64,000 nucleotides of DNA from Cunninghamia lanceolata. Taxonomy: Eukaryota; Streptophyta; Pinopsida; Cupressales; Cupressaceae. The notes beneath the pieces are model-generated. The model was given only the letters and a program-made list of their open reading frames with translations, was not told where the DNA came from and ran no database searches. Every line of letters starts with the position of its first letter. Position 1 is the first letter of the stretch. Position numbers and translations under genes: made by a program. The stretch is taken from assembly GCA_027924645.1 (NCBI GenBank), contig BSBN01001687.1, positions 7,998,001-8,062,000 of the forward strand, read 5' to 3'. Of the stretch, positions 23,257 to 32,823 are shown in pieces.

Positions 23257-26200
23257 ATGCAGGGGAGAAGATCCCAACAAACTCCTTTATTTGAAGAGTT
23301 ACCATTAACAAAAAGAATGATGTATAGAAGAAAGGGAACTGTCTCAGCTAGTCATGAGAGCTCCCCCAGAAAAAGTGATGAGGTACAAGATAACCCTAGG
23401 CCATCAGGACAGCATGCTCCTTATTTTTCAAGTGCAGAAGCAGATATCCAAGGTGCATATGAGAGGCAACAGGGTGGTAGTATCAGAATGAGGTCAGAGG
23501 TGTTCCAAGAACGCCCCTTTCTAGACCCAAGTGAAAGGTTTGAAGAGGCAGAGTCTCTGAGGGATGATGAGGATGATGACCAAAATGGCATGAGACCATC
23601 TACCTCCAGACCTAAGGATGAACAGCTAGCTGAAGAAATCAAAAGCCTAAGAGCAGAACTAGAATACCTACAAGCCATGAAAATCAGAGATGATATACAG
23701 CAGAAAGTGCAAGCCTTGAGAACTGCCCAAAATAATTCAGTTCCTACTCTAGAGAATGCAAATATGCAAAGACATCAGCAAAGATATGAAATGCAACATC
23801 AGCATCATGATGACAGACAATATGTGAATGATGCTAGGATACCACTGAACAATGCAGGAAACCAAAATGCAAATAGAAATGTTAATGTTAATCAGCCAAA
23901 CAGACAGCCCATGCAGTTGGACAGATTCAGACAGCTGGTGTTTGATGGTATTCCTGGGTATCCTAACCCTATTGATAAGCATCTGAGGCTGCAAGTGCCT
24001 AAGTTTTCAGGAAACAACACAGTGTCAGGAGAAGATCATCTAAAGGCCTTTCAAAATGTCATGGATAATTTTGAGGTTGAGCATGAGGATGTTTTCATGA
24101 AGTCATTCATGCAATCCTTAATAGATGAGGCAAGAGAATGGTACAGGAATCTCCCTGACCGGAGCATATCATCATGGGATGATTTTAAGAGGATATTCAA
24201 GGAGCAATATGGTGATAAAACTGACCCTAGCTTCTTTGTAAATGAGTTCACCAGCATCACCAAAGGGTCAAATGAGAAGGTTGCAGACTTTAATGCAAGA
24301 TTTACTAAAGTGTTGAACAAATTGCCACATCACATGAGGCCAAATGAACCAATGTGCATAATCTTGTACATCAATGCCTTTGATGCAAAGACTGCATATG
24401 GACTGAGAGATAAAGGTCCTGCCACTCTCAGGGATGCTTTCAGAATTGCAGTAAATATTGAAAACAATAGGAAAGCATCAGGCAAAACAAATAGAAGGGA
24501 TGATGTAAAAATTCTGCAGAATCCAAACAAGCCTCAGAACACTCAAGGTAGTACATCTGCTCCTGAAGATAAGATAGACAAACTGACAAACGTTGTTAAG
24601 GACCTGAGCTATAGATTAGCTAGAAGTGAAAAAGGGATGGGTCCTGATAGGCAAGTCTATCAAAGGCAGGAAAAGAGGCCATCGTTACATGATATGCCTT
24701 ATAACACCAATTGGCATGATGGTAAGCCTGTATATCCACGTAACAACACAAATCAGAGGGCTCAACATGCCAAGGAAACTCCTGATCCCCTGAAGAAAAC
24801 TGTAAATATTGCTGATGATGCTCCGTGGTGTATAATCTGTCAGATGCCACATTCACAGTCACAGTGCATGATTGCCCAATCTTTGTATGATAATGCTACA
24901 TCTTGTAATGAGTGCAATGAGCCACATCATGTGCAGGATGATGATGTTAACATGATGTCCATAGGCAATGGATATACTCTGTATGATGCTGATGACAATA
25001 CAGATCATCAAGTTCAAGCCTGCCAACAGTCCCCATATGATGAAGATGATGAAGATAATTATGTGTATGCTCAGAACTCACACAATTTTCTGAGTAACCT
25101 ACAACGACCTTCTGATGAGGAGATTAGAGCCTTCACAGCTGCAGCAGTTGCTCAGGTTAAGAGCAACTACAATCTCAGAGGTAGAAATCACGTTGGCAGC
25201 TCACATCAGCCAGAGGATATTTCTGCAGGTCAGCTGGTGCATGGTCATAAAGGAACTGAACCACAAAAAAGGCAGTGGGTAAGTAATAAACAGAACTTTA
25301 GATACAGAGCAGGTCCTGAATTTCAAGGACCAGAAAACAAGATCCCTCAGGCAGAAGATCAAAGTAGAGGTTCCCAAGACAAGAATGATGATCAGGGAAC
25401 TATGAAAATGAAAGCTAAATCAGCTCAGGATAAGAGCAAGATTGTGGAGCAAGCTACAACTGTTGCACAAAACTGTGCTCCATTTGATATAGCCCAGATC
25501 CTCTCTCAGGTAAAGGTCTCTGTTCCACTTATGGAACTCATGAAGGTGGAAGAGATCAAGAATAGGACAATATCCCTAATCTCAGGGGTACCTTTTCAAG
25601 CTAAGCAAAATGATCAGACCCAGGGTGAGAAACAGGTCATGTGTAATGAAGAAGATGAGACTCCTGAAGTATATTTAGGAATGACCATGACAAAGTGTCC
25701 TTCACAGGTGGAACCATTTTATGTTTCCCTGGTTATAAATGGTAAAATAATTAGAAATTGTATGCTTGACTCTGGAGCATCTACAAATGTCATGCCTTTG
25801 GCTATCATGCAGCAAACTGGATTAAAGATTGACAAGGCATGTGGGAAATGTTATGCTATGGATGCCAGAGAGGTACCAGTTATTGGAATCATGAAGGATG
25901 TAGATTTCAAGCTGGCAGCATTTCTTGAAAAAAGATACAAAATGAATATAACAGTGGTTGACATCAAGCCACAGTATGGTATGCTGCTGTCAAGAAGATG
26001 GGCAGCACTAATTGGTGGAAGTATGCAGCTGGACCTATCATATGCCATGATTCCAATGAATGGCAGGGATGTCAAGCTAATTAGAGAGAAAAGATCATCA
26101 GAGACAGTGGAAGACCAAGAAGCAAATGAACAGGTGTGCTTTGTAGACACTGACTGTGATAACTTCAAGGTTGTCTCAGATGATGCAGAAGACAAAAAGA

Positions 26201-29200
26201 AAAATGCCTGTGTTGGAGAGCTAGATCAGCAGGGGTTATGGACCATGTTTTTTGATGGAGCTTGTGCAAAAGAAGGCTCTGGAGCTGGAGTTGTTTTCCT
26301 GTCTCCAACTGGTAAGCTCCTCAAATCCTCTTTCTTGCTGAGGTTTGATTGCACAAACAATATTGCAGAATATGAGGCTTTACTTTTAGGCCTGAATATT
26401 GCTCTCAAACATGGAATTAAAATGTTAAGAGTATTTGGAGACTCTGAGCTGATTGTATCCCAAATCAGAAATAAGTATGCTGCAAAGAATAAAAGACTGA
26501 AGCAATACAAGCATGCTGTTTGGGATACTATTGAACTTTTTGATGCATTTTCAATTGGCTGGGTAGAAAGGTCAAAAAATGTTATGGCTGATTTCTTAGC
26601 TAATATTGCAATAAGGCCAGATGACATCACTCTGTCAGGTGTCACAGATATAGAAGTTAAAATTAGGCCTGCCATACCAGAAAACATATGCAGTTGGCAA
26701 GTTTTTAATGATGATAGGGATTTGCTGAAATTTTTGCACTGCATAGATGAGTATGAGAATCAACAGATTGATTTCCAAGCTTTTGTAGAGACTGTAAATG
26801 GAAAAGAGACCCTTGTGGGAAAAGAGATCATCCAGTTGAAGACTAACAAGATCCCTAGAGGGTTAGTGGCTTTGGAAAGAGCCTTTGACAGTAGAGACAA
26901 AATGGTCACAAGGACATCCCCCACAAATAAGGAGGATTTAGAAGAAATAAATTTGGGGACATCTCAGGCCCCTCAGAAGGTATATATTGGAAAACAGCTC
27001 AAGCCACACATAAGAAGTATGCTGATTGCATTGCTAAAAAGGTATAAACATGTTTTTGCTTGGTCATATGAGGACCTAAAAGCTTATAGAGAAGACTTAT
27101 TCCAGCATGAGATCCCACTGAAGCCTGAAGCTAAGCCATTTAGACAGAGGCAAAGGCCTATAAATCCTACCTTAGCTCCCAAGATGCAGGAAGAACTCAA
27201 AAGGCTCAGGGATGCTGGAATAATTGTGCCCATCAGACATTCAACTTGGGTGTCTAACCTTGTCCCAGTCAGGAAAAAGAATGGTGATATTAGGTTGTGT
27301 GTTGATTTCAGGAACTTGAATGTATCCTCTTTGAAGGATAACTATCCACTGCCTAATATGGAAGCTATGTTGCAGAAAGTGACTGGTTGTGAACTCCTAT
27401 CCATGATGGATGGATTTTCAGGATATAATCAGGTAAAGGTAAAGGAATCAGAACAATATAAGACTGCCTTTACCACTCCATGGGGAACGTATGTGTATGT
27501 TAGAATGCCATTTGGACTAACAAATGCAGGTGCTACATTTCAAAGAGCAATGGATGTTGCTTTTGCAGGGCTAATTGATTCAATCCTGGCAGTATATCAG
27601 GATGACTTGACTGCCTACTCAAAGAAGGAAGAGCAGCACTGTTTGCATCTGGAGCAGATTTTTATAAGAGCACTAGAATATGGTATTTCTCTAAACCCAA
27701 AGAAGTGTGCCTTTGGAGTAGTTGAAGGAAAGCTTCTGGGACATATTGTTTCCAAGGATGGAGTCAGGATAGATCCAGAGAGAGTGGCAGCCATTGACAG
27801 GATCCAAATGCCAAAAACTGTGAAAGGAGTTCAGTCCTTCTTTGGACAGGTAAACTTTGTCAGAAGATTTGTTCCCAACTTTGCAGAGATCACAAGGAAC
27901 ATTTCCAAGATGATGAAGAAGGATGCAACTGTCAACTGGGAAAGGGAAGCAACAGAATCATTTCAGAATATCAAAGAGGCAATAAAGATGGCCCCTGTTC
28001 TTAAATCTCCTGATTTTTCTAGGCCATTCCAAGTGTTCTCATTTGCTTCCTTTCATACTGTAGCTGCATGTTTGTTACAGAAAAATGAAGATGGTTTTGA
28101 ACAGCCCATCGCCTTCTTCAGTATGTCCCTGCAGGCCTCTGAATTGAAGTATGATATTATGGAAAAGCAGGCATATGCACTTGTTAGAGCCATCAAAAGT
28201 TTCAGACCTTACTTGGTAGGGTCATATATAATTGCATATGTGCCTCATGCTGCAGTCAAAGACATATTCACTCAGCAGGAGGTGACTGGAAGAAGGTGCA
28301 GATGGATAAACAAACTGCAGGAATTCAACATAGACATACAAGTTACTAAGTTAATAAGGGGACAAGGATTAGCCAAGATGATGGCACAGTCAAACTTGGA
28401 AGCATGCCAAGTTAATGCAGTCCAAGATGAGAATGTAAGTGTATCAGGATCTGAGTGGTACAAGGATATTGTCTATTATTTGCAAAATCTGAATTGTCCT
28501 TCCCATTTCAGTGACAATCAAAAGAGGACTCTGAAGCTGCATGCAATCAGGTATGTTGTTGTTCAAGGTGAGCTGTACTGGAAAAATCCTGATGGTGTGC
28601 TGCTGAGATGTGTGGATAAGAACATGGCTAACAATATTTTGATTGACATGCATAAAGGATTATGTGGTGGCCATTATACTGCCCAAACAACAGCTCATAA
28701 AATTCTCAGGGCAGGATATTGGTGGCCCACTCTCTTTTCAGATGCACAAAAGTTAGTAAGGAAGTGTGACCCTTGCCAGAGATTCTCAGGAAAGCTGAAA
28801 TATCATGGTGCTTTACCCCTCAGAACTGCACCTGTGGATGCTCCATTCCAGCAATGGGGAATTGATTTTATAGGGGAAATTGCAAACAAATCAAGTGGGG
28901 GACACAGTTGGATTTTGGTGGCAACTGACTACTTTACCAAATGGATTGAGGCCATTCCAACTAAAAGAGCTACAAGTAAGGTGGTGACAGATTTCATACT
29001 AGAGAACATCATCATCAGGTTTGGAGTACCATCTAAAATAATCACTGATAATGCTATGTGCTTCAGATCAGGTGAGTTTGTTGACTTTTGCAACAGGTAT
29101 GGGATAAGCCTGTCATATACATCACCATATCACCCACAAGGAAATGGTCAAGCAGAATCAAGCAATAGGAGCATCATGAAAATTGTCAAGAGGATACTGG

Positions 29201-29712
29201 ACAAGAACAAGAGAGCTTGGGACTCAAAGTTGAATTTAGCAGTATGGGCTGACAGAGTGACTGTGAAAAGGGCTATTGGGAAGTCACCTTTTGAGCTGGT
29301 ATATGGTACATCAGCTAGACTGCCCATAAATAATCTCCTACCAGTTTACAGATTCATTCAGGAAAATGATGAGGACATTGAAGATCCCATGACAGAAAGA
29401 GTGAATCAGCTGGTTGCATTGGATGAAGACAGAAGGAGAGCCCACCAGATCAATCTCAAAAGACAACAAGGGGTGAAATATCAGTTTGACAAGAGAGCTA
29501 CAAAAAGGAAGTTTCAAGTAAATGATCTGGTGCTCATTTGGAATGCTAAAGATCAGGAAAAGGGTAAACATGGTAAGTTTCAACCCTTATGGATGGGCCC
29601 ATATCAGGTTTGCAATACTCATGGGGAGGATTCTTATTTCCTCCAGGCCCTAGATGGTGAAATTCTGGAATTGCCTGTGCATGGCCAATTCCTTAAGTTC
29701 TATTTTGCATAA
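23257..29712 (+). CDS. gag-pol: Tat-2 gag-pol polyprotein, intact (2151 aa)
   Basis: A single uninterrupted frame encodes structural and enzymatic proteins for retrotransposition. Residues 1-220 are charged, with a coiled-coil stretch (about 120-165). Gag core is about 225-405. A zinc-knuckle-like CIICQMPHSQSQC lies near 523-535. Aspartic protease has DSGA with D838. Archaeal-type RNase H has the complete set D1000, E1038, D1062, D1112. RT is about 1300-1500, with YQDD at 1447-1450. A gypsy-type RNase H follows (about 1580-1720) in which three of four catalytic acids are gone. The integrase HHCC finger is about 1790-1840, and the core D1870, D1931, E1967 fits D,D35E exactly. The C-terminal integrase tail lacks a chromodomain. 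The ATG at 23257 is the first in frame after the PBS leader. Gag and pol share one frame, so no frameshift is needed. The RNase H order is unusual. Confidence 0.95.
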   Translation: MQGRRSQQTPLFEELPLTKRMMYRRKGTVSASHESSPRKSDEVQDNPRPSGQHAPYFSSAEADIQGAYERQQGGSIRMRSEVFQERPFLDPSERFEEAESLRDDEDDDQNGMRPSTSRPKDEQLAEEIKSLRAELEYLQAMKIRDDIQQKVQALRTAQNNSVPTLENANMQRHQQRYEMQHQHHDDRQYVNDARIPLNNAGNQNANRNVNVNQPNRQPMQLDRFRQLVFDGIPGYPNPIDKHLRLQVPKFSGNNTVSGEDHLKAFQNVMDNFEVEHEDVFMKSFMQSLIDEAREWYRNLPDRSISSWDDFKRIFKEQYGDKTDPSFFVNEFTSITKGSNEKVADFNARFTKVLNKLPHHMRPNEPMCIILYINAFDAKTAYGLRDKGPATLRDAFRIAVNIENNRKASGKTNRRDDVKILQNPNKPQNTQGSTSAPEDKIDKLTNVVKDLSYRLARSEKGMGPDRQVYQRQEKRPSLHDMPYNTNWHDGKPVYPRNNTNQRAQHAKETPDPLKKTVNIADDAPWCIICQMPHSQSQCMIAQSLYDNATSCNECNEPHHVQDDDVNMMSIGNGYTLYDADDNTDHQVQACQQSPYDEDDEDNYVYAQNSHNFLSNLQRPSDEEIRAFTAAAVAQVKSNYNLRGRNHVGSSHQPEDISAGQLVHGHKGTEPQKRQWVSNKQNFRYRAGPEFQGPENKIPQAEDQSRGSQDKNDDQGTMKMKAKSAQDKSKIVEQATTVAQNCAPFDIAQILSQVKVSVPLMELMKVEEIKNRTISLISGVPFQAKQNDQTQGEKQVMCNEEDETPEVYLGMTMTKCPSQVEPFYVSLVINGKIIRNCMLDSGASTNVMPLAIMQQTGLKIDKACGKCYAMDAREVPVIGIMKDVDFKLAAFLEKRYKMNITVVDIKPQYGMLLSRRWAALIGGSMQLDLSYAMIPMNGRDVKLIREKRSSETVEDQEANEQVCFVDTDCDNFKVVSDDAEDKKKNACVGELDQQGLWTMFFDGACAKEGSGAGVVFLSPTGKLLKSSFLLRFDCTNNIAEYEALLLGLNIALKHGIKMLRVFGDSELIVSQIRNKYAAKNKRLKQYKHAVWDTIELFDAFSIGWVERSKNVMADFLANIAIRPDDITLSGVTDIEVKIRPAIPENICSWQVFNDDRDLLKFLHCIDEYENQQIDFQAFVETVNGKETLVGKEIIQLKTNKIPRGLVALERAFDSRDKMVTRTSPTNKEDLEEINLGTSQAPQKVYIGKQLKPHIRSMLIALLKRYKHVFAWSYEDLKAYREDLFQHEIPLKPEAKPFRQRQRPINPTLAPKMQEELKRLRDAGIIVPIRHSTWVSNLVPVRKKNGDIRLCVDFRNLNVSSLKDNYPLPNMEAMLQKVTGCELLSMMDGFSGYNQVKVKESEQYKTAFTTPWGTYVYVRMPFGLTNAGATFQRAMDVAFAGLIDSILAVYQDDLTAYSKKEEQHCLHLEQIFIRALEYGISLNPKKCAFGVVEGKLLGHIVSKDGVRIDPERVAAIDRIQMPKTVKGVQSFFGQVNFVRRFVPNFAEITRNISKMMKKDATVNWEREATESFQNIKEAIKMAPVLKSPDFSRPFQVFSFASFHTVAACLLQKNEDGFEQPIAFFSMSLQASELKYDIMEKQAYALVRAIKSFRPYLVGSYIIAYVPHAAVKDIFTQQEVTGRRCRWINKLQEFNIDIQVTKLIRGQGLAKMMAQSNLEACQVNAVQDENVSVSGSEWYKDIVYYLQNLNCPSHFSDNQKRTLKLHAIRYVVVQGELYWKNPDGVLLRCVDKNMANNILIDMHKGLCGGHYTAQTTAHKILRAGYWWPTLFSDAQKLVRKCDPCQRFSGKLKYHGALPLRTAPVDAPFQQWGIDFIGEIANKSSGGHSWILVATDYFTKWIEAIPTKRATSKVVTDFILENIIIRFGVPSKIITDNAMCFRSGEFVDFCNRYGISLSYTSPYHPQGNGQAESSNRSIMKIVKRILDKNKRAWDSKLNLAVWADRVTVKRAIGKSPFELVYGTSARLPINNLLPVYRFIQENDEDIEDPMTERVNQLVALDEDRRRAHQINLKRQQGVKYQFDKRATKRKFQVNDLVLIWNAKDQEKGKHGKFQPLWMGPYQVCNTHGEDSYFLQALDGEILELPVHGQFLKFYFA

Positions 29713-29856
29713 TGACTGGTTGCTGTGCACATTTGTAAAATATGTATGTAGTGTAAATGCCTTGTACAGCTCGCGTTTTTTGGCTTTTTGTCAGGTCTGC
29801 CCGGAGATCTGGTTCTCGCTGCAGGTTTTCACCTGCACGTCCCCATTCGGAGCCAC
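29713..29856 (+). other. Tat-2 spacer between gag-pol and 3' LTR
   Basis: 144 bp with no extra ORF. It contains GGAGATCTGG and ends GGAGCCAC directly before the LTR, as in Tat-1. A long polypurine run is not obvious at the boundary. Confidence 0.7.
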
Positions 29857-32581
29857 TGTTGACACTCATTTTGACCAGGGGTTGATTTGTCATGATCAGG
29901 AGGTTTCTTCATCTGAGGCCTTCATCTTCTTGCCCAAATTTTCTAAGTGTTGGACCTCCTCAGCATTTTTCAACTGCAGCATCATATTTTCCTGAGGAGG
30001 AGGTCATCATCATCATCTTGTCTTCGATGATGATCTGCATCATCATGTTCCTCGTCGACTTGTTTTTCAACGTCATCATCATATTTCAACTGTCGGGTGA
30101 TGTTTGCTTATTATCCTGATGATACTGATGAGCTACAGTGCGCCCTCATCTGCTTGCGAGGGTGATTTTTCAAAGTATCCGGTGATCTTTCATTTATCAC
30201 CTTACTCAAGCATGATGATGTTGCCCCGGTATCCTGAAGGGGTTATTCTCTAAGTGTTCGACCTAACTTGTTTTTTCCTAAGGGTTGTCATCATCATGAT
30301 ATTTCCAGTTATCATCCTGCTGCTTGCGGAGGTCATCATATTTTTCTGCCTTCATGATATTTCGCCGGGGTGATATTTCTATCATCGGGTGATCTTGGTT
30401 ATGATCATCCTGATGATGATGTTGAAGAGTTTTAAGTGCGACCCGATATTCACTAGGGTCATCATATTTCGAACGTCAGGATGATCTTAGTCAATATCAT
30501 CCTGATGATGTTGTATCACTTCTTGTTCTTTGTTTCTCATCCTGATGATGCTGACGTCATCCGTATATCAGGGTGATATTTTTCTTTCTGCCTATCTGCA
30601 TCATGATATTCCGAAGGAAGGGGTGATATTTTCATATCACCCGGATATATGTTTGCTCGAGCATCATGATGATGCTGATATCAGGGAGATATCCGCCTGC
30701 TGGCTTCGCGCATTATCTACTGGGGGTGATCTTTTCAAGCAGCATCATCATATTCAGTTTTCGCCCCGATCTTACAGAGGAGCTACAGTGCAACCTGATA
30801 TTTTCACGTCAGGAGGATATTTTCATAATATCCGGTTGTCTTCCGAATATCATCCTGATGTTAATATGATGATGACGTCATCAAGGTCCGCGGGGGTCAT
30901 ATTTCTAACAACTGATCATCTTGAAGAGACCTCCTGATATTTGTAAACATGATGATGACGTCATCCGGATATAAGGAGGTGCGCAGTAAGCAGATATGAT
31001 GATGACGTCAGCAGTATATGATGATGACGTCATCAGGATGTTCATCGGCCAGATTTTTGTTTTAAGCTCAGCAGGAGGATGTTCCTCCGAAGGATCAGGT
31101 TGTGCCGATTATCATGAAGGGTATATTTCAAATATCATGATGACGTCAGGGTGATATTTCGAACAGCAGGATATCATGCTGCTGGGGGATGATGATGATG
31201 AGGTTATATACTAGTGTCGTCAGGAGCAAAAGCATCGACATGATATATGCTCATGACCTAGTATATAAAGTGTAATTGAGGTCGTCGCGGGGTGCATGTG
31301 GGATATTGTTATCCTGCATTTTCAAATATCATGATGATGAATATCGGCGGGAAATGCTTGCGATAGTCTGTATGATGATCTTCCCAAGGCCGCGGGTTGG
31401 TGCACCATTAATGGCGAAGGTTGCAGAGGTATGGGCGATGGCGTGGGTCGATCTTGTACCCGACTGAAGGTGTCAATCAGCGGATGATGGCGCAGGGCTC
31501 GAGAAATCTTCCTGTCTCCTCCCCTACCTGCTGCATTCAAGTTTGGGCGCCAATCTGGTTGTGTTTGAGCGCCATTTTCATGATACCGTGTATCTGGCGA
31601 GATTTTGGTCAACATTGTAATTAATTGCTGAGCACCTACCTGGCTGTTATAAGCAGGTTGTGTTGTTCATTTGTGGTTGTTGAAAGTTGATGATTTTGGC
31701 TCTGTAATGCATAACAAGCTGATCTGGTTGCTCTGTACAGCTTACCTGTGAGTTTATGTATCTCTTGTTGTTTGTTTTTGGCATGAACCCACTGATTTCA
31801 TGATTAAACTTATATGAGAAATGCTGTTTGGCATGTGTTGTGTTAATTCTGTCTCCAGTATTGCATGTATTCTTCTTCTGAATCTGGATGTTTGGTAATG
31901 TTTAGATTCTAGAGCATAGAATTCCTATGTTGACTGTCTGATCTTTTAACTTCTACTCAAGGGGTAGATTAAACTGTTTTCAGGTTGAACATTGGGAGGG
32001 ATATACTGCAGTAGGGATACCATAAGTAGAGATAACCTAACACTTTGTATTGGGAGATGCCTGTAAGGCAGGTATCACAGATATCCCCTTGAAATCCTGC
32101 TTTAGTTGTTCATGCTGATCATTCACAGGTGTATGTCTACTGACTCCAGGCCCTGGATAGGCACCAATCATGCTTTGTTTTGTGTTATAACCATATCCAG
32201 CTTTACATCCACACTTAAACTTCAAATCAAAATCTAAAACCAACATTAGGACACTAGAGTTAGTTTAGGATCCTCAGTCCTCTGTCTACAACTGCTAATA
32301 GGCCCAAAGCTAGCCCCTTTGCTCTTATCATTCAGTTTTGGTCTACTTACAGGAGGACTATCTGCTTTCTGTCAGCATCCCAGCCTTGTATGCATATCCT
32401 CATGGATGTTGAGTAGGGAATACCCCCCTAGGTCTTGCAGAGCCTGAAGAAGAAGAGGAGATAAATTATAGAGTCTATCTCCTATACTGTTGACCCCCTG
32501 GCCCAGAGATCCTGTTGATCACTGATGGCTACCTTGTAGGGAAATCTGGGAATAAGCATCCAGTCTGGGAAAAAGTCAACA
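29857..32581 (+). repeat. Tat-2 3' LTR (2725 bp)
   Basis: Same length as the 5' LTR and near-identical. TG start at 29857, CA end at 32581, followed by target duplication GGGTTG. TGACGTCA copies lie at 30552, 30873, 30956, 31003, 31025 and 31141. TATA box at 31262. Confidence 0.95.
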
Positions 32582-32822
32582 GGGTTGCAAAAGACCAGGT
32601 GTCTTAATTGTCTCCCCTTTATTCTTTAACATACTAGACACTCTACCACAACTTTTTGAACATCCCCTTTAAGCCCTTCCCAAAAGAAATCTTTCTTAAT
32701 TCACTAATATGTCTTCAATAATCTTGAGTGACCCCTGACTTGAGAATCATGTAGCTCCTATAGAATCTTTTGTTTGAGGGTGGAATTCTTGCATGAATAT
32801 AGTCTCTCTTTATACCATAAGG
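32582..32822 (-). pseudogene. Chromovirus A integrase zinc finger
   Basis: The minus strand shows LWYK-like, then HDSQVRGHS and GLKGDVQKVVVECLVC, so both His and both Cys of the HHCC finger are visible. A stop follows directly after the second Cys, and one frameshift lies near the His pair. The protein runs through KGETIKTPGLLQPL into the Tat-2 target site and continues at 20327. Confidence 0.8.
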
Positions 32823-32823
32823 A

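Larger units (their letters stand above)
20328..32581 (+). mobile_element. Tat-2: complete, young Tat-like Ty3 retrotransposon
   Basis: 12.25 kb with two 2725-bp LTRs of identical length, TGTTGAC...CAACA ends, a PBS, a single full-length gag-pol frame, a short spacer and a target-site duplication in chromovirus A. On reading both LTRs I noticed only four substitutions and no indels, so insertion is recent. All enzyme motifs are present, so it could be autonomous. It lacks the LTR ORF found in Tat-1 although its pol is closely related. Confidence 0.93.

Noticed and set aside
26226..26744. Minus-strand ORF of 172 codons inside Tat-2 pol, as an antisense gene of the type known in Retand/Grande elements
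   Set aside because: It lies opposite the archaeal RNase H, mirrors its codons, and has an equivalent shadow in Tat-1 broken into pieces. No own motifs.
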